A DNA stretch of 64,000 nt from Desulfatitalea tepidiphila (GCF_001293685.1 NZ_BCAG01000004.1:105242-169241), one strand, 5' to 3'; shown: positions 45,501-54,870, counted from the first letter of the stretch. A program made the numbers and translations. The notes: a model not told the origin generated them from the sequence alone.

Positions 45501-46714
45501 TCCCCGACATCACCTTGCATCCGCAATTGGGCTTGCCACACCCCGTCCCACGGGATTTCCAGTGCGGTGATGCGTTCGGGTCGGATGTCTTGTCCCTTCA
45601 GGTCGATCTGTAAGAGCGCGGCCGACCATCCGGCAGCAGCCTGGCCGAAGGAGCTGGGGAAAACAGGGCGCAGGTCCACACGACCGGCGAGTCCGATTCG
45701 CCCCCATTCGTCCTCTGCGGTCAAACCCTCGATTTCCACCACCCGGTTTTCCAAAAGCGCGTCGAGCTTCAGGGCGCGCACCGGGGTTTCCCATGCCATG
45801 GCGTCGGAGAGGGTCAGGGTCAGGGCCGCACCAAAGTCATCCAGCGGGCCGTCGAGGGTCATTCTGGCTTTGGCCCGGCCCTGCGAGACGCCGTCGGCAG
45901 GCAGCCACGGTTGAATTTCCGCCAGGTCCAGATCGATCTCGACCACCGCTGTGGCCTCGGGTCGGTCCGCGTCCAGGTTCAGGCGGCCCTCGGCACTTGC
46001 ATTCGATCGTGCGGTCTCGAGCGTCAGCCGGATGGGACGGCCTCGGTCCGGCGCATACCGGGCCGACACCACGATATCGCTCACCGATCCCTGGGTCTCT
46101 TCGAATCGCCCCTCCGCCCGGCCGACGGAAACCCGAAGTTGGGCGGTACGCCGCTTCAGGTCGCCTCCGGCCGATACGTGGATGTCATGGGCGTTGCCGC
46201 TCCATTTCGTGGCCGGACGGTCGAAAATGACCTGCCCGTTCTTCACCCGCAGGTCATCCAGACGAACCTGCCAGTCCGATGCACCATCGGACGCATCGCC
46301 GGATGGCGCATTCGAACCGGGCACGATGTCGAGCAGCTCGAGTCGATCCCGGGCATCCCAGGCCAGGGATAGGAGGGGATCCTCTATGGTCACGCGGGAG
46401 ATATGAATGGCCCGGACGAGCAGGGGGAGCCAGCGGATTTGAGCCTGCAACCGCCTCGCCTCGGCAACAGGCTCGCCCCGGCGGTCGTCCAGACGGACAT
46501 CGGACAAAACGAGGCGGCCGGCGATGAGATCCACCCGATGGTCGCCGATCCTCAGCCGGCCCTGGATGACCGAATGGAGGTGGTCCAACGCCAGGTCCCG
46601 GCTTCTGTCACTGTTGAGAAAAATGGAGATCGCCGCCAGGGCCGTGATCAGGACGAGACAGCACACGGCACCGGCAACGAGGGCAATTTTGTGGAGTTTC
46701 GGTCGCATCGGCAA
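42512..46714 (-). CDS. tamB: TamB-like translocation/assembly module protein (DUF490)
   Basis: A 1400-residue protein with one N-terminal membrane helix (KIALVAGAVCCLVLITALAA) and a long repetitive beta-rich body with many AsmA/DUF3971-like blocks. The C-terminus has the DUF490 ending, including DGRAQVAEGEIIFRKKSFTV and a terminal LLFRIEFR. TamB spans the periplasm and helps move lipids or autotransporters to the outer membrane. The order tamB-tamA is the reverse of Escherichia coli. Confidence 0.88.
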   Translation of the reverse strand: MPMRPKLHKIALVAGAVCCLVLITALAAISIFLNSDRSRDLALDHLHSVIQGRLRIGDHRVDLIAGRLVLSDVRLDDRRGEPVAEARRLQAQIRWLPLLVRAIHISRVTIEDPLLSLAWDARDRLELLDIVPGSNAPSGDASDGASDWQVRLDDLRVKNGQVIFDRPATKWSGNAHDIHVSAGGDLKRRTAQLRVSVGRAEGRFEETQGSVSDIVVSARYAPDRGRPIRLTLETARSNASAEGRLNLDADRPEATAVVEIDLDLAEIQPWLPADGVSQGRAKARMTLDGPLDDFGAALTLTLSDAMAWETPVRALKLDALLENRVVEIEGLTAEDEWGRIGLAGRVDLRPVFPSSFGQAAAGWSAALLQIDLKGQDIRPERITALEIPWDGVWQAQLRMQGDVGDAWRGKGQAEIDLSAADLKGPGMLQSGDGRLVAYLRWAGGRLNLDSCQANLDDTTLEAGGTLDWEQHRIDARATLRSDRIASLGALLDMPLPDGGALLRLEVEGTWDRPLARGALLAENLALDSRHLGRLLAEGALNPEGVLHIHRLALENRGSHVEGKGRLTLKDGDGRWSSDPGIEGDLDLANVQLSDFFGPVAVDASLNGRLRIQGSATHPRADLTLESSPVAWQDIKGVIDGRLLYDDGDLTVSALRLASGRSDIRLQGNLAFRNGRGGPWRADPIVQAEVNSTALHLADFGRGLEGTATLDAEVAGTLSRLRGAYRLTGRDLDLRDQKLAAVDLEGRLAEDTVIVDRMTVSPVAGEEIIGKGWYAFDRRFAAEAATEGFDVRNIHRLQTGGPVHGRLVGMLSADGTLDQPQMSGRLWLRQPRIHGQAWDDFRFDLDLREERLAIDADLTFALKADYHLQSGDFGLTAVLDRTDLAPYLALLADNRWQGRLSGRLHANGNVNRLETADAVVELSDGELRFRKARLISFATLAADLHDGVVAVPEARVRLMQDGDLKVSAVGPVDRDLAVRIDGVLPLAAVAPFSDAVADASGNARFQIQGRGALTRMTWQGEVALEEVGCRLVELGQTLHGLSGRLRVSPGQVSIETVSGRIGEGDFSMDGTVPIAGMQPAGADLRIAAHALPLVWPDTMEAKIGADLTLKGDARQLVLQGQVVLLEGIYYKDFKLNLLSALTETQRPEPLPAQWQAPEWMEKIRLDVIITHRYPLLVDNNVARLEIVPDLKLTGSVARPLLDGRAQVAEGEIIFRKKSFTVKRGVVDFVNPYRIEPILDIQAEARIREWLIGLSAQGTPQQLKVRLSSDPPESDANILSLIVFGQTSSEFSSNGGGGTTTGQMLAALVASTWGEDIQKETGLDILEVETGGDTQGEDRIELTVGKKLTSRLTLKYALESKNNQLVQRAISEYRLLEHMSASGFQDTAGNYGGELLFRIEFR

Positions 46715-46774
46715 TGATCTTATGGCAAGGCGGGCGTTGGCTGCAAGTCCTCATTGCGAGCGGATCGGCCGGAC

Positions 46775-46815
46775 AAAAAAACCGGCAAGCCGTGTCAGGA
46801 CCACGACTTGCCGGT
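46775..46815 (-). terminator. intrinsic terminator of emo-etfB-etfA
   Basis: Minus-strand reading: ACCGGCAAGTCGTG, 7-nt loop, CACGGCTTGCCGGT (14-bp stem with one mismatch), then TTTTTT. The stem lies at 46781-46794 and 46802-46815. Confidence 0.92.
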
Positions 46816-46849
46816 GGGTTGGTTCTTAAATTGGAGGCCGGGGTGATGC

Positions 46850-47809
46850 TTAGCCCAACTTCTCGGTCAAGGCCGGCATGAACTCAAGGATATCTTCGAC
46901 GATACCCACATCGGCCACCTGGAAAATGGGGGCCTTGGGATTCTTGTTCACCGCGACGATGAACGGCGAGCCCTTGATGCCGCCCAGATGCTGGAACGAA
47001 CCGCTGATGCCCAGCGCCATGTAGACTTTGGGTTTCACTGTCTTGCCGGACGTACCCACCTGGCGGGATTTTTCCAGCCACTTGGCATCGACGATGGGAC
47101 GCGAGCAGCTCACCACGGCGCCCATGGCCTCGGCCAGCTCTTCGGCGACCCCGATATTGTCCTGATCTTCTATGCCTCGGCCGATGGAGACCAGCACGTC
47201 GGCCTTGGTGATGTCCACATCGCCGGTTTCGGCTTCCACCACTTCGAGGAAACGGCGTTTGGCGCTGATGTCGCCGATGTCGCCGGATTTATCGGTCACG
47301 CTCCCGGAAACCGCGCCGTTTTCAGGCTGGAAAGAGCCCGGGCGGAGGGTCAGCACCGCGCCGGCGGCCGTATCGCAGGTCATGTGGGCATGGGCCATAC
47401 CGGCAAACTCCTGACGGACGACTTTCATCGCGGCGCCGTCCATGCCGTCGATGCCCACCACATCCGGTGTATAGGCCGAATCCAACTTGATGGCCAGGCC
47501 CGGAGCCAGATCCATGCCGAAGGTGTCGTGGGGAATCAGAACGATACCATCTTTGGGCAATACGTTGGTCAACAGCTTGCGCACGATCTCGGCATTGGGA
47601 TAGGCCAGGTCGGCATGGTTGAACTTCCATACCTGGGCATAGAGTTTCGCCGCACCTTCGCAAGCTTTATCCACATCGCCGCCGGAGCCGGTCACAATGG
47701 CCGTTACTTCTGCAGAGGCGTCAATCTTACGCGCCGCCACGGCCAGTTCGGCGGCCGTGTCGTCGACAACCCCACCTTTGTGAGCGATATAGGCAAATAT
47801 CTGAGCCAT
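46850..47809 (-). CDS. etfA: electron transfer flavoprotein alpha subunit
   Basis: EtfA binds FAD and passes electrons from acyl-CoA dehydrogenases. The 319-residue chain carries the C-terminal FAD-binding segment with SIGRGIEDQDNIGVAEELAE, KVYMALGISGSFQHLGGI and NKNPKAPIFQVADVGIVED. It overlaps the end of etfB by one base (TAATG), so the subunits are translationally coupled. Its genomic place behind emo suggests a menaquinone route. Confidence 0.96.
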   Translation of the reverse strand: MAQIFAYIAHKGGVVDDTAAELAVAARKIDASAEVTAIVTGSGGDVDKACEGAAKLYAQVWKFNHADLAYPNAEIVRKLLTNVLPKDGIVLIPHDTFGMDLAPGLAIKLDSAYTPDVVGIDGMDGAAMKVVRQEFAGMAHAHMTCDTAAGAVLTLRPGSFQPENGAVSGSVTDKSGDIGDISAKRRFLEVVEAETGDVDITKADVLVSIGRGIEDQDNIGVAEELAEAMGAVVSCSRPIVDAKWLEKSRQVGTSGKTVKPKVYMALGISGSFQHLGGIKGSPFIVAVNKNPKAPIFQVADVGIVEDILEFMPALTEKLG

Positions 47810-48600
47810 TATTTCAACCCTCCTTTGGCTTTCAAAAGTTCAATCAGTTTATCGATCTTCTCTTCAATGCTGCCTTCCAGGATTTCGGCACCCGCACCCA
47901 TCTCAGGCGTGAAGTAATCCACGCGTTTCACGCGGGCCGCGCCGGCGCCGATGCTGTCGGCGGACAGACCCAGGTCGCCGGCACCATGGGTCGGGATCTC
48001 GACCGAGGCCACTTTGCGGATACCGCGGATGCCCACGTAACGCGGCTCGTTGATACCGGTCTGGATGGAGAGCACGCAGGGCAATTCGATCTCGTTCATC
48101 TCCTGGTTGCCGCCTTCGATTTCACGGCCGACCTTGATGGTCTTGCCGCTGCCGACCTCGACCTTGTTGACCAGGGATGCATAGGGCAGATCCAGCATGG
48201 CGGCCAGCATGCCGCCCACCTGGGCCGCGCCGTCGTCGGCCTGGGCACCGGTCAGGATGAGGTCGTAGTTCCCCTTTTCCACGATGGCCTTTAAAATGGC
48301 GGCGATGCCACGTCCATCCGAACCTTCGAATGCGTCGTCGGAGAGCAGAATGCCCTTGTCCGCACCCATGGCCATCTGCCGCCGCAGCACCTCTTCGGCC
48401 TCATCGTCGCCGACGGTGACCACGGTGACCGAGCCGCCTACGTTGTCACGGATCTGAATGGCTTCTTCCGTGGCATAGTTGTCCCACTCATTGACCGAAT
48501 AGACCAGGTCATCACGTTCGATGTCGGTTCCGTCGCCTTTGATCTCGATTTCATTTTCGGCGGTGTCCGGAACCCGTTTCACGCATACCAGAATCTCCAT
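47809..48600 (-). CDS. etfB: electron transfer flavoprotein beta subunit
   Basis: A 263-residue EtfB with the usual start (MEILVCVKRVPDTAENE), the nucleotide-binding stretch ILTGAQADDGAAQVGGMLAA and LPCVLSIQTGINEPRY. It forms a heterodimer with EtfA. AGGATTAAAC-type ribosome site precedes it. The 174-bp gap to emo upstream contains a 21-bp perfect palindrome around GGGCCATGATGATCATGG. Confidence 0.96.
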   Translation of the reverse strand: MEILVCVKRVPDTAENEIEIKGDGTDIERDDLVYSVNEWDNYATEEAIQIRDNVGGSVTVVTVGDDEAEEVLRRQMAMGADKGILLSDDAFEGSDGRGIAAILKAIVEKGNYDLILTGAQADDGAAQVGGMLAAMLDLPYASLVNKVEVGSGKTIKVGREIEGGNQEMNEIELPCVLSIQTGINEPRYVGIRGIRKVASVEIPTHGAGDLGLSADSIGAGAARVKRVDYFTPEMGAGAEILEGSIEEKIDKLIELLKAKGGLK

Positions 48601-48774
48601 GTTTAATCCTCCCTGATCGATATATGATTCCCTAAATATGGTTCCCTAAAATATTCGTTTCCCTGAATTCAAATCGCTATATGTGGTCGACGCCTCTGCC
48701 GGCGTCAGTAATCTGCCGTCGGGCCATGATGATCATGGCCCGGTATGTAAGAACAGGGCACGTCCGCGTCCGGA

Positions 48775-50841
48775 TCAATCGACCAGATGTGCGGCCATCA
48801 GTTCGGACAAATCGATGGCTTCCATCTTGCCTTCCAGACCGGCGACCTTGATTGCGTCTTCGATGTTCACCAGGCAGAACGGGCAGGCTGTCACGATGAC
48901 GTTGGCACCGGCCTCTTCCGCCATTCTGACGCGCAGAACACCCATGCGTTGATCTTCTTCGGGTTCGTAAAAGAGCATCAATCCGCCGCCGCCGCAACAG
49001 AACGAGCGGTCGCGACTGCGCAGCATGTCGACTCTGCGAATACCCGGAAGGGCGTCGATCAATTCACGGGGGTCCTCGTAAATACCGTTATGGCGTCCCA
49101 GGTAGCATGGATCGTGGTAGGTGTAAACCTTATTCCCATCTTCGACGGGCTTGAATTTCAGAGTGCCCTTGCGGACCTGTTTGAGCAGGAACTGGCTGAC
49201 GTGTTCGACCGGCGGCAGTCCCTCGTAATCACTTTTCAGGGCATTGAGGGCATGGGGATCGGCGGTGACGATCTTGGTGGCGCCGGACTCCTTGATCATC
49301 TCGGTGTTGTGTTCACGCAGGCTCTGGAAGAGCATCTCCTCGCCGAAACGACGGACTTCATGGCCGCTGTCCTTTTCGCTTTTACCGAGAATACCGAAAT
49401 CGGCACCGGCCGAATGAAGCAGTTTGGCCGTGGCCTGGCCGATGGACTGCATGCGGTCGTCGAACGAGGTGATGCTGTCCACGAAGTAGAGCACTTCGGC
49501 CTGTTCCCCGGCGTCGAGAGCCTTTACGTTGATCGATTCGTCGAGCGCCTTGGTCCACTCGGCGCGTTTCTTCTCCATCTTGCCCCAGGGATTGCCGCGC
49601 TTCTCGATGGCGCTCAGCGGCTTTTGCAGGGATTGGGGCACCATGCCTTCGTCGACCATGCCGCGGCGCAGGTCCACGATCTTGTCGATATATTCGATGC
49701 CCACCGGGCACTCCTGCTCGCAGGCGCCGCAGGTGGTGCAGGACCAGATTTCGTCTTCTTCATAGGTCGTGCCGATCAACGGTTCGTCGCCGGCCTTGGG
49801 TTCGCCGAAAACCGGATATTTGGCAAACACCAGGTTACGGCCCTTGATCGAGATAAAGCGCGGCGACAGGGGACGGCCGACCGCATTGGCCGGGCAATTG
49901 TCCGAACAGCGCCCGCAATCCACGCAGGAATAAAAATGCAGGATGTGGCGCCAGGTGAAATCTTCCAGCTTTTTGACGCCGAACGATTCGAGGTCGTCGA
50001 GCTGCTCGCGGCTGACCCCGTATTTGACCGGCTTGATATTGCCGCGCTGGACGCGCATCAAAAAGACGTTGAACAGCGAGGTGATGACGTGGAAGTGTTT
50101 GCCGAACGGCAGGAAGCACAGGAAGAAAAAGAAGGTCACATCATGAACGAAGTATGAAAACGAATGAATGAATTGCAGCATGCCCTTGGGTGCCGCTGCC
50201 AGCACGTGATGGAAAATCCAGGCCAGGGTGAATGGCGCCAGATAATGAGCCTCCATGCCCTGCTGTTTCTGGGCGGCCACCAGACTGCCCTCGAAAAAAC
50301 CCTCGGCAAGCACCAGAATGGAAATCAGACCCAACACGAAAACCGCTTCGGCAGTATGCGGCTTGCCGTATTTGGCCGGCACCTCATAGCGCGCCGGTTT
50401 GACGACCAGTCGGCGGTACATGGCCCACACCGCGACGACCAGTACCCAGGTGGCGGCATAGGAACGCAGAACCCCATAAATCGCACCGAACGTTCCACCC
50501 AATCCGGGCAGGTGGAATCCCGGCTTGATGCCGACGAACATCAACTCCAGAGAGCGCAGCCCCAGAAGCAGAAAACCCGCGAAAAGCAGGATATGCAAAA
50601 CGCCGGCGGCCATGTAGCGGGGATGACGATACTGAAGGAGCCAGATTCTGATGACTTGGAAAATTCGCTGCGGCAACTCGTTGATCGGTTTGTCCGGGGC
50701 GGCCAAAACCATGGGTTTTAACCGCATCACGATGATATAGATGAAGAGCGTGATGCCGACCACGGGGATCAAAGTGTAGATGAGCCATGCGGGGATGAAC
50801 CAAAACGAGCCGCTAGCTGGTGGAATCAATGCAAAATCCAT
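48775..50841 (-). CDS. emo: membrane ETF:menaquinone oxidoreductase (EMO-like FeS/cytochrome protein)
   Basis: A 688-residue fusion. The first 270 residues are a membrane domain of the narI/HdrE cytochrome b type. Two [4Fe-4S] motifs follow (CVDCGRCSDNCP and CTTCGACEQECP), then an HdrD-like CCG part (DPCYLGRHN, SFCCGGGGLM, TACPFCLVN). This matches the EMO family, which takes electrons from ETF during beta-oxidation and reduces menaquinone. The gene heads an emo-etfB-etfA operon, transcribed from a promoter overlapping a FadR-like operator. The symbol emo is from functional studies in related anaerobes; identity here is by architecture and context. Confidence 0.88.
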   Translation of the reverse strand: MDFALIPPASGSFWFIPAWLIYTLIPVVGITLFIYIIVMRLKPMVLAAPDKPINELPQRIFQVIRIWLLQYRHPRYMAAGVLHILLFAGFLLLGLRSLELMFVGIKPGFHLPGLGGTFGAIYGVLRSYAATWVLVVAVWAMYRRLVVKPARYEVPAKYGKPHTAEAVFVLGLISILVLAEGFFEGSLVAAQKQQGMEAHYLAPFTLAWIFHHVLAAAPKGMLQFIHSFSYFVHDVTFFFFLCFLPFGKHFHVITSLFNVFLMRVQRGNIKPVKYGVSREQLDDLESFGVKKLEDFTWRHILHFYSCVDCGRCSDNCPANAVGRPLSPRFISIKGRNLVFAKYPVFGEPKAGDEPLIGTTYEEDEIWSCTTCGACEQECPVGIEYIDKIVDLRRGMVDEGMVPQSLQKPLSAIEKRGNPWGKMEKKRAEWTKALDESINVKALDAGEQAEVLYFVDSITSFDDRMQSIGQATAKLLHSAGADFGILGKSEKDSGHEVRRFGEEMLFQSLREHNTEMIKESGATKIVTADPHALNALKSDYEGLPPVEHVSQFLLKQVRKGTLKFKPVEDGNKVYTYHDPCYLGRHNGIYEDPRELIDALPGIRRVDMLRSRDRSFCCGGGGLMLFYEPEEDQRMGVLRVRMAEEAGANVIVTACPFCLVNIEDAIKVAGLEGKMEAIDLSELMAAHLVD

Positions 50842-50884
50842 TGTTCGTCTATCTCCTTATGATGAAATGACCTACCTTGCCTAA

Positions 50885-50902
50885 TGAATGAAGACTCATT
50901 CA
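50885..50902. promoter_or_regulatory. FadR/TetR-type operator upstream of emo
   Basis: TGAATGAAGACTCATTCA, a perfect 7-bp inverted repeat around 4 bp. It matches the form of the Bacillus FadR (TetR) operator TGAATGA-N4-TCATTCA. It overlaps the emo -10 box. Confidence 0.75.
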
Positions 50903-50929
50903 TCTACATATCCAATCTACAGCTGTCAA
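50901..50929 (-). promoter_or_regulatory. promoter of emo-etfB-etfA
   Basis: Minus strand: TTGACA (50929-50924), 17-bp spacer, TAGATG (50906-50901). The -10 overlaps the palindromic operator, so binding should repress. Confidence 0.6.
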
Positions 50930-51084
50930 GGAAAAAAGGGGCTGTAAAATCCGATCCTCCCGCTGCCCATCCCCGCGCTTGCAGCCATTCGATGCCTGCG
51001 GGCGACGATTTCACGTTCTGTCCCAATCGGCGACAGGTTACTAAAAAGTTTCGCATTTGTGGACAGTTAACCAACGAATGCTTC

Positions 51085-51114
51085 TTGACAAATCTGTACA
51101 ATCGCCATTACAAA
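51085..51114 (+). promoter_or_regulatory. promoter of fadD
   Basis: TTGACA (51085-51090), 18-bp spacer, TACAAA (51109-51114), about 95 bp before the fadD start. No palindromic operator overlaps it; the nearest lies 180 bp upstream. Confidence 0.45.
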
Positions 51115-51207
51115 AATGACCAATTGGAGTTGGCCTTCCCACCCCTGACGACCCCGCATCGTCGACACGAGAGTTTCCATCAATGTTTAACTGACAAGGA
51201 GGTGCAC

Positions 51208-52902
51208 GTGACAGCGACAGTGGCCTACCAGGACAAACCCTGGCTGAAACACTACCAATCCGGCGTTCCTGAAGTTCCCGAGTACGAAAACCTCTGCCTG
51301 CCAGAATTCCTGGATCGAACCGTCAGTCGTTTTCCAAACAAGATGGCACTCAATTTCGAGGGGTACACGCTCAACTATACCCAGCTCAAAGACATGGTGG
51401 ACCGATTTGCCACCTGCCTCCACAATTTCGGTGTCCGCAAGGGAGACGCCGTGGCCATTCTGCTGCCCAACGTCATTCCCTGCGTGGCCGCTTATTATGC
51501 TATTCACCGGGTCGGGGCAATCGCCGTGATGAACAACCCGCTCTATTCCGACCGGGAGTTGGAGCACCAGCTGAACGATTCGGGCTCCAAGGTGCTCGTC
51601 ACCATTGATCTGCTGGCCAAGCGCATGGTCGCCCTGCGCCCCAAAACCAAGATCAAACAGATCGTCTACACCAGCATCGGGGATTACCTGCCTTTTCCCA
51701 AAAATCTGCTCTTTCCCCTGGTCGGTAAAAAGAAGGGCCTCCTGGCCGATGTGGCCCCGGCAGACGAGCTCTATCGTTGGAAAGATCTGATCGCCAAGAC
51801 CCAGCCCGCCCCACCCAAGGTCACGCTCTCCTTCGACGATGTGGCCATGTACCAGTACACCGGCGGCACCACCGGCGTGAGCAAGGGCGCCATGCTGACC
51901 CACGGCAACCTGAGCAAACAGGTGCAGCAGGGAGCCGCGTGGTTCCCGCACGTCGACAGCGAGAATATCGCCATGGGCGCCCTGCCCTTTTTCCATGTAT
52001 TCGGACTCTCCTGCGTCATGAACATGGGGATCTATTATGGATGGGGGATCATTCTCATTCCCAAACCCCAACCGGACCAATTGATCGCCTCGATCAAAAA
52101 GACCAAACCCACCTTTGCCGCGCTGGTGCCCACCATGTACATCGGCATTCTCCAGCACCCCGAATGCGGCAGCATCGACATGAGCTCCATCGACAACATG
52201 TTTTCGGGCAGTGCGCCGCTTCCCGTGGAGGTGATCAAGGAGTTCGAAGCCCGCACCAAGGGCATCATCGTGGAGGGATACGGCCTCACGGAGAGCTCTC
52301 CGGTGACGCATATCAATCCGTGCGGTGAGGGCAGCCTGCGCAAGGTCGGCAGCATCGGCCTTCCGGTTTCCGACACCGAATGCCGCATCGTGGATCTCAA
52401 CGACGGCAAGACCGACGTACCGGTGGGCGAAAGCGGCGAACTGCTGATCCGGGGGCCCCAGGTGATGAAGGGCTATCTCAACCGACCGGAAGCCACGGCC
52501 GAAACCCTGGCCGACGGATGGCTGCACACCGGCGACATCGCCAAGATGGACGAGGACGGTTATTTTTATATCATCGACCGCAAGAAGGACATGGTCATCT
52601 CCGGCGGGTATAACATTTACCCGAGGGACATCGAGGAGATCTACTTCGAACATCCCAAGGTCGTCGAAGCGACGGCCATCGGCATTCCCCACCCGTCGCG
52701 CGGAGAAGCCGTGAAGGTGTTCATCGTGTTGAAAGAGGGCGAAACCGCCACCCAGGAAGAGATGGTCGCCTATGTGGCCGATAAGCTCGCCAAATACAAA
52801 TGGCCCACCGAAATCGAATTCCGCAAGGAGCTTCCCAAGACCAACGTGGGCAAGGTGCTGCGCAAGGATCTGCGCGAGGAGGAGTTGAAGCGCAGGAAGT
52901 AA
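51208..52902 (+). CDS. fadD: long-chain fatty-acid-CoA ligase
   Basis: A 564-residue AMP-forming acyl-CoA synthetase. Key motifs: P-loop YTGGTTGVSKGAML, YGLTESSPVTH, GWLHTGDIAKMDEDGY, GGYNIYPRDIEEIY and the C-terminal catalytic Lys in KTNVGKVLRKDLR. The GTG at 51208 is preceded by AAGGAGG at five bases; the open frame further upstream is low-complexity and not used. It lies in a locus with emo, etfAB, acyl-CoA dehydrogenase and a TetR gene, supporting a role in fatty-acid activation. Confidence 0.93.
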   Translation: MTATVAYQDKPWLKHYQSGVPEVPEYENLCLPEFLDRTVSRFPNKMALNFEGYTLNYTQLKDMVDRFATCLHNFGVRKGDAVAILLPNVIPCVAAYYAIHRVGAIAVMNNPLYSDRELEHQLNDSGSKVLVTIDLLAKRMVALRPKTKIKQIVYTSIGDYLPFPKNLLFPLVGKKKGLLADVAPADELYRWKDLIAKTQPAPPKVTLSFDDVAMYQYTGGTTGVSKGAMLTHGNLSKQVQQGAAWFPHVDSENIAMGALPFFHVFGLSCVMNMGIYYGWGIILIPKPQPDQLIASIKKTKPTFAALVPTMYIGILQHPECGSIDMSSIDNMFSGSAPLPVEVIKEFEARTKGIIVEGYGLTESSPVTHINPCGEGSLRKVGSIGLPVSDTECRIVDLNDGKTDVPVGESGELLIRGPQVMKGYLNRPEATAETLADGWLHTGDIAKMDEDGYFYIIDRKKDMVISGGYNIYPRDIEEIYFEHPKVVEATAIGIPHPSRGEAVKVFIVLKEGETATQEEMVAYVADKLAKYKWPTEIEFRKELPKTNVGKVLRKDLREEELKRRK

Positions 52903-52960
52903 CCGCAAACAGCATATTGCGGCCCATATGCGCGCTTTATCGGTATTGAATCAAGAAAGA

Positions 52961-52994
52961 AAATGCCGGAGGTCCCGATGGACCTCCGGCATTT
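52961..52994. terminator. bidirectional terminator between fadD and the acyl-CoA dehydrogenase gene
   Basis: Perfect 15-bp stem (AAATGCCGGAGGTCC at 52961-52975 with GGACCTCCGGCATTT at 52980-52994) and loop CGAT. The genes on both sides run towards it. Confidence 0.85.
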
Positions 52995-53033
52995 GACTTC
53001 CTCTTTGCCTAACTCACGTTCGAAGCCTATCGT

Positions 53034-54845
53034 CTATTTGCCGCCGAAGCTGTCCTCGTCGATCTCCACGGGCGCACAGCAGTTCTCCAGGATGCCGTCG
53101 ATTTTGCCGTTGGTCACCGGCAAGACGAAACGGATGAAGAATTCCGCGCCCTTGATCTGTCCCTCAAGGAACTTCTGATCTTTTTTCTTGGCACTGCCCA
53201 GCTGCTCGGCAGCGATGGCGGCCCGCCACAGCAGCATCCAGGCCATCACCATGTCGCCGGTGATCTCCATGAAGCTGTAAGCGAAGATAAAGGCGTTTTC
53301 CACCTGACCGGACATCATGTTCTTGCCGATGAACATGGCCACGTCGCCGATGCGCTTGATCAATGCCTCCACCTTTTCGGCCAGCGGTTTCAGGGACTCG
53401 ATCGCCTTGGCCTGGTCGATGTTCTTCTGCATCTCGGCGATCAGGGCCATCATGGCCTTGCCGCCGTCCATAATGGTCTTACGCGCCATCAGGTCCATGG
53501 CCTGGATGCCGTTGGTGCCTTCGTAGATCTGGGTAATGCGGGTGTCGCGCACCAGCTGCTCCTGGGGGTACTCCTTGATGAAACCGTATCCACCGTAGAC
53601 CTGCATGCCGAGGTTGGTCACATCGAAGGCGCGATCGGTGACATAACCCTTGCAGATGGGGGTCAGGAAGCCGATCAGGGCCTCGTATTTGGCCTTCTCT
53701 TTTTCGTCTTTGGCCGTATGCGATTTGTCGATGAGCAGACCCACATAGTAGAGCAGGCTTCGCATGCCCTCCACATAAGTTTTCATGGTCAAAAGCATGC
53801 GGCGCACGTCGGGATGCTTGATGATCGGCACGGCCGGGGCGTCGTGGGCCTGCTCGGTGACGAGGCGGCCTTGAATACGCTCACGGGCGTAATTGAGGGC
53901 GTTTAGAAACGATGTGCTGGCGCAGGCAAAACCCTGCTGACCGGTGTGCAGGCGCGCGCCGTTCATCATCTGGAACATGGCGCGCATGCCCTTGTTCTCT
54001 TCACCGAGCAGGTAGCCGCGGCACTTGCCCTTGCCGCCCAGGGTCAACGAGGCAGTGGCGTTGCCGTGGATGCCCATCTTTTCCTCGATGCCGGTGCAGA
54101 CCACATCGTTGGGCTCGCCCAGGCTGCCGTCGTCGTTGACCCAGATCTTGGGCACCAGGAACAGGGAAATCCCTTTGGTGCCGGCCGGGGCGCCTTCGAT
54201 GCGGGCCAGAGTCGGGTGGATGATGTTCTCGGCCAGATCGTGCTCGCCCGAGGAGATGAAGATCTTGTTGCCGGTGATGGAATAGGTGCCGTCGTCGTTT
54301 TTAACGGCCGTGGTGGTAAGACGTCCCACGTCGGAACCGGCTTCGGGTTCGGTCAACAGCATGGTGCCGGTCCACTGGCCCGAGTTCATCTTCTTCAGGA
54401 AAAGCTTCTTGAGCTTCTCGGTGCCCCAATTCTGGACCAGCAGGGCGGCGCCGTTGGTCAAACCGGTGTACATCATGAACGCGAAATTGGAGCCCGAAAA
54501 ATAGTCGCCGACCGCCATGCCCAACAGGTGCGGCATGCCCTGACCACCCCATTCGGGGCTCATCGTTGTCGCCACCCACTCGCCTTCCTTGAACAGCTCC
54601 CAGGCGCGTTTGAAGCTCTCGGGTACCGTGACGACCCCGTTTTCAAATTTACAACCAATTTCATCGCCATCCTTCTGGGTCGGCAGAATCTCCTTGACCG
54701 CCAGGTTTCGTGCTTCGCTGACGATCAACTCGATGGTCTTGCGGTTGAACTCGGCGTACTCTTCATGCTTGCTCAACTCCTCCGCATGAAGCTGGTCGAA
54801 CAACACGAAATCAATGTCTCTACGATCTGCAATTACCTGTGCCAT
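53034..54845 (-). CDS. acyl-CoA dehydrogenase (long, with C-terminal extra domain)
   Basis: A 603-residue FAD enzyme that introduces the alpha-beta double bond in acyl-CoAs. TGTMLLTEPEAGSDVGRL is the FAD-binding strand region. The catalytic base is the Glu in YEGTNGIQAMD. The extra 130 residues after the catalytic core are the C-terminal domain of the FadE12/AcdA-like long form. A strong AAGGAAGGAGA site precedes the ATG. It is 25 bp downstream of the TetR gene and thus in its operon. Electrons go to EtfAB. Confidence 0.93.
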   Translation of the reverse strand: MAQVIADRRDIDFVLFDQLHAEELSKHEEYAEFNRKTIELIVSEARNLAVKEILPTQKDGDEIGCKFENGVVTVPESFKRAWELFKEGEWVATTMSPEWGGQGMPHLLGMAVGDYFSGSNFAFMMYTGLTNGAALLVQNWGTEKLKKLFLKKMNSGQWTGTMLLTEPEAGSDVGRLTTTAVKNDDGTYSITGNKIFISSGEHDLAENIIHPTLARIEGAPAGTKGISLFLVPKIWVNDDGSLGEPNDVVCTGIEEKMGIHGNATASLTLGGKGKCRGYLLGEENKGMRAMFQMMNGARLHTGQQGFACASTSFLNALNYARERIQGRLVTEQAHDAPAVPIIKHPDVRRMLLTMKTYVEGMRSLLYYVGLLIDKSHTAKDEKEKAKYEALIGFLTPICKGYVTDRAFDVTNLGMQVYGGYGFIKEYPQEQLVRDTRITQIYEGTNGIQAMDLMARKTIMDGGKAMMALIAEMQKNIDQAKAIESLKPLAEKVEALIKRIGDVAMFIGKNMMSGQVENAFIFAYSFMEITGDMVMAWMLLWRAAIAAEQLGSAKKKDQKFLEGQIKGAEFFIRFVLPVTNGKIDGILENCCAPVEIDEDSFGGK

Positions 54846-54870
54846 TAAAAAATCTCCTTCCTTAACTATG

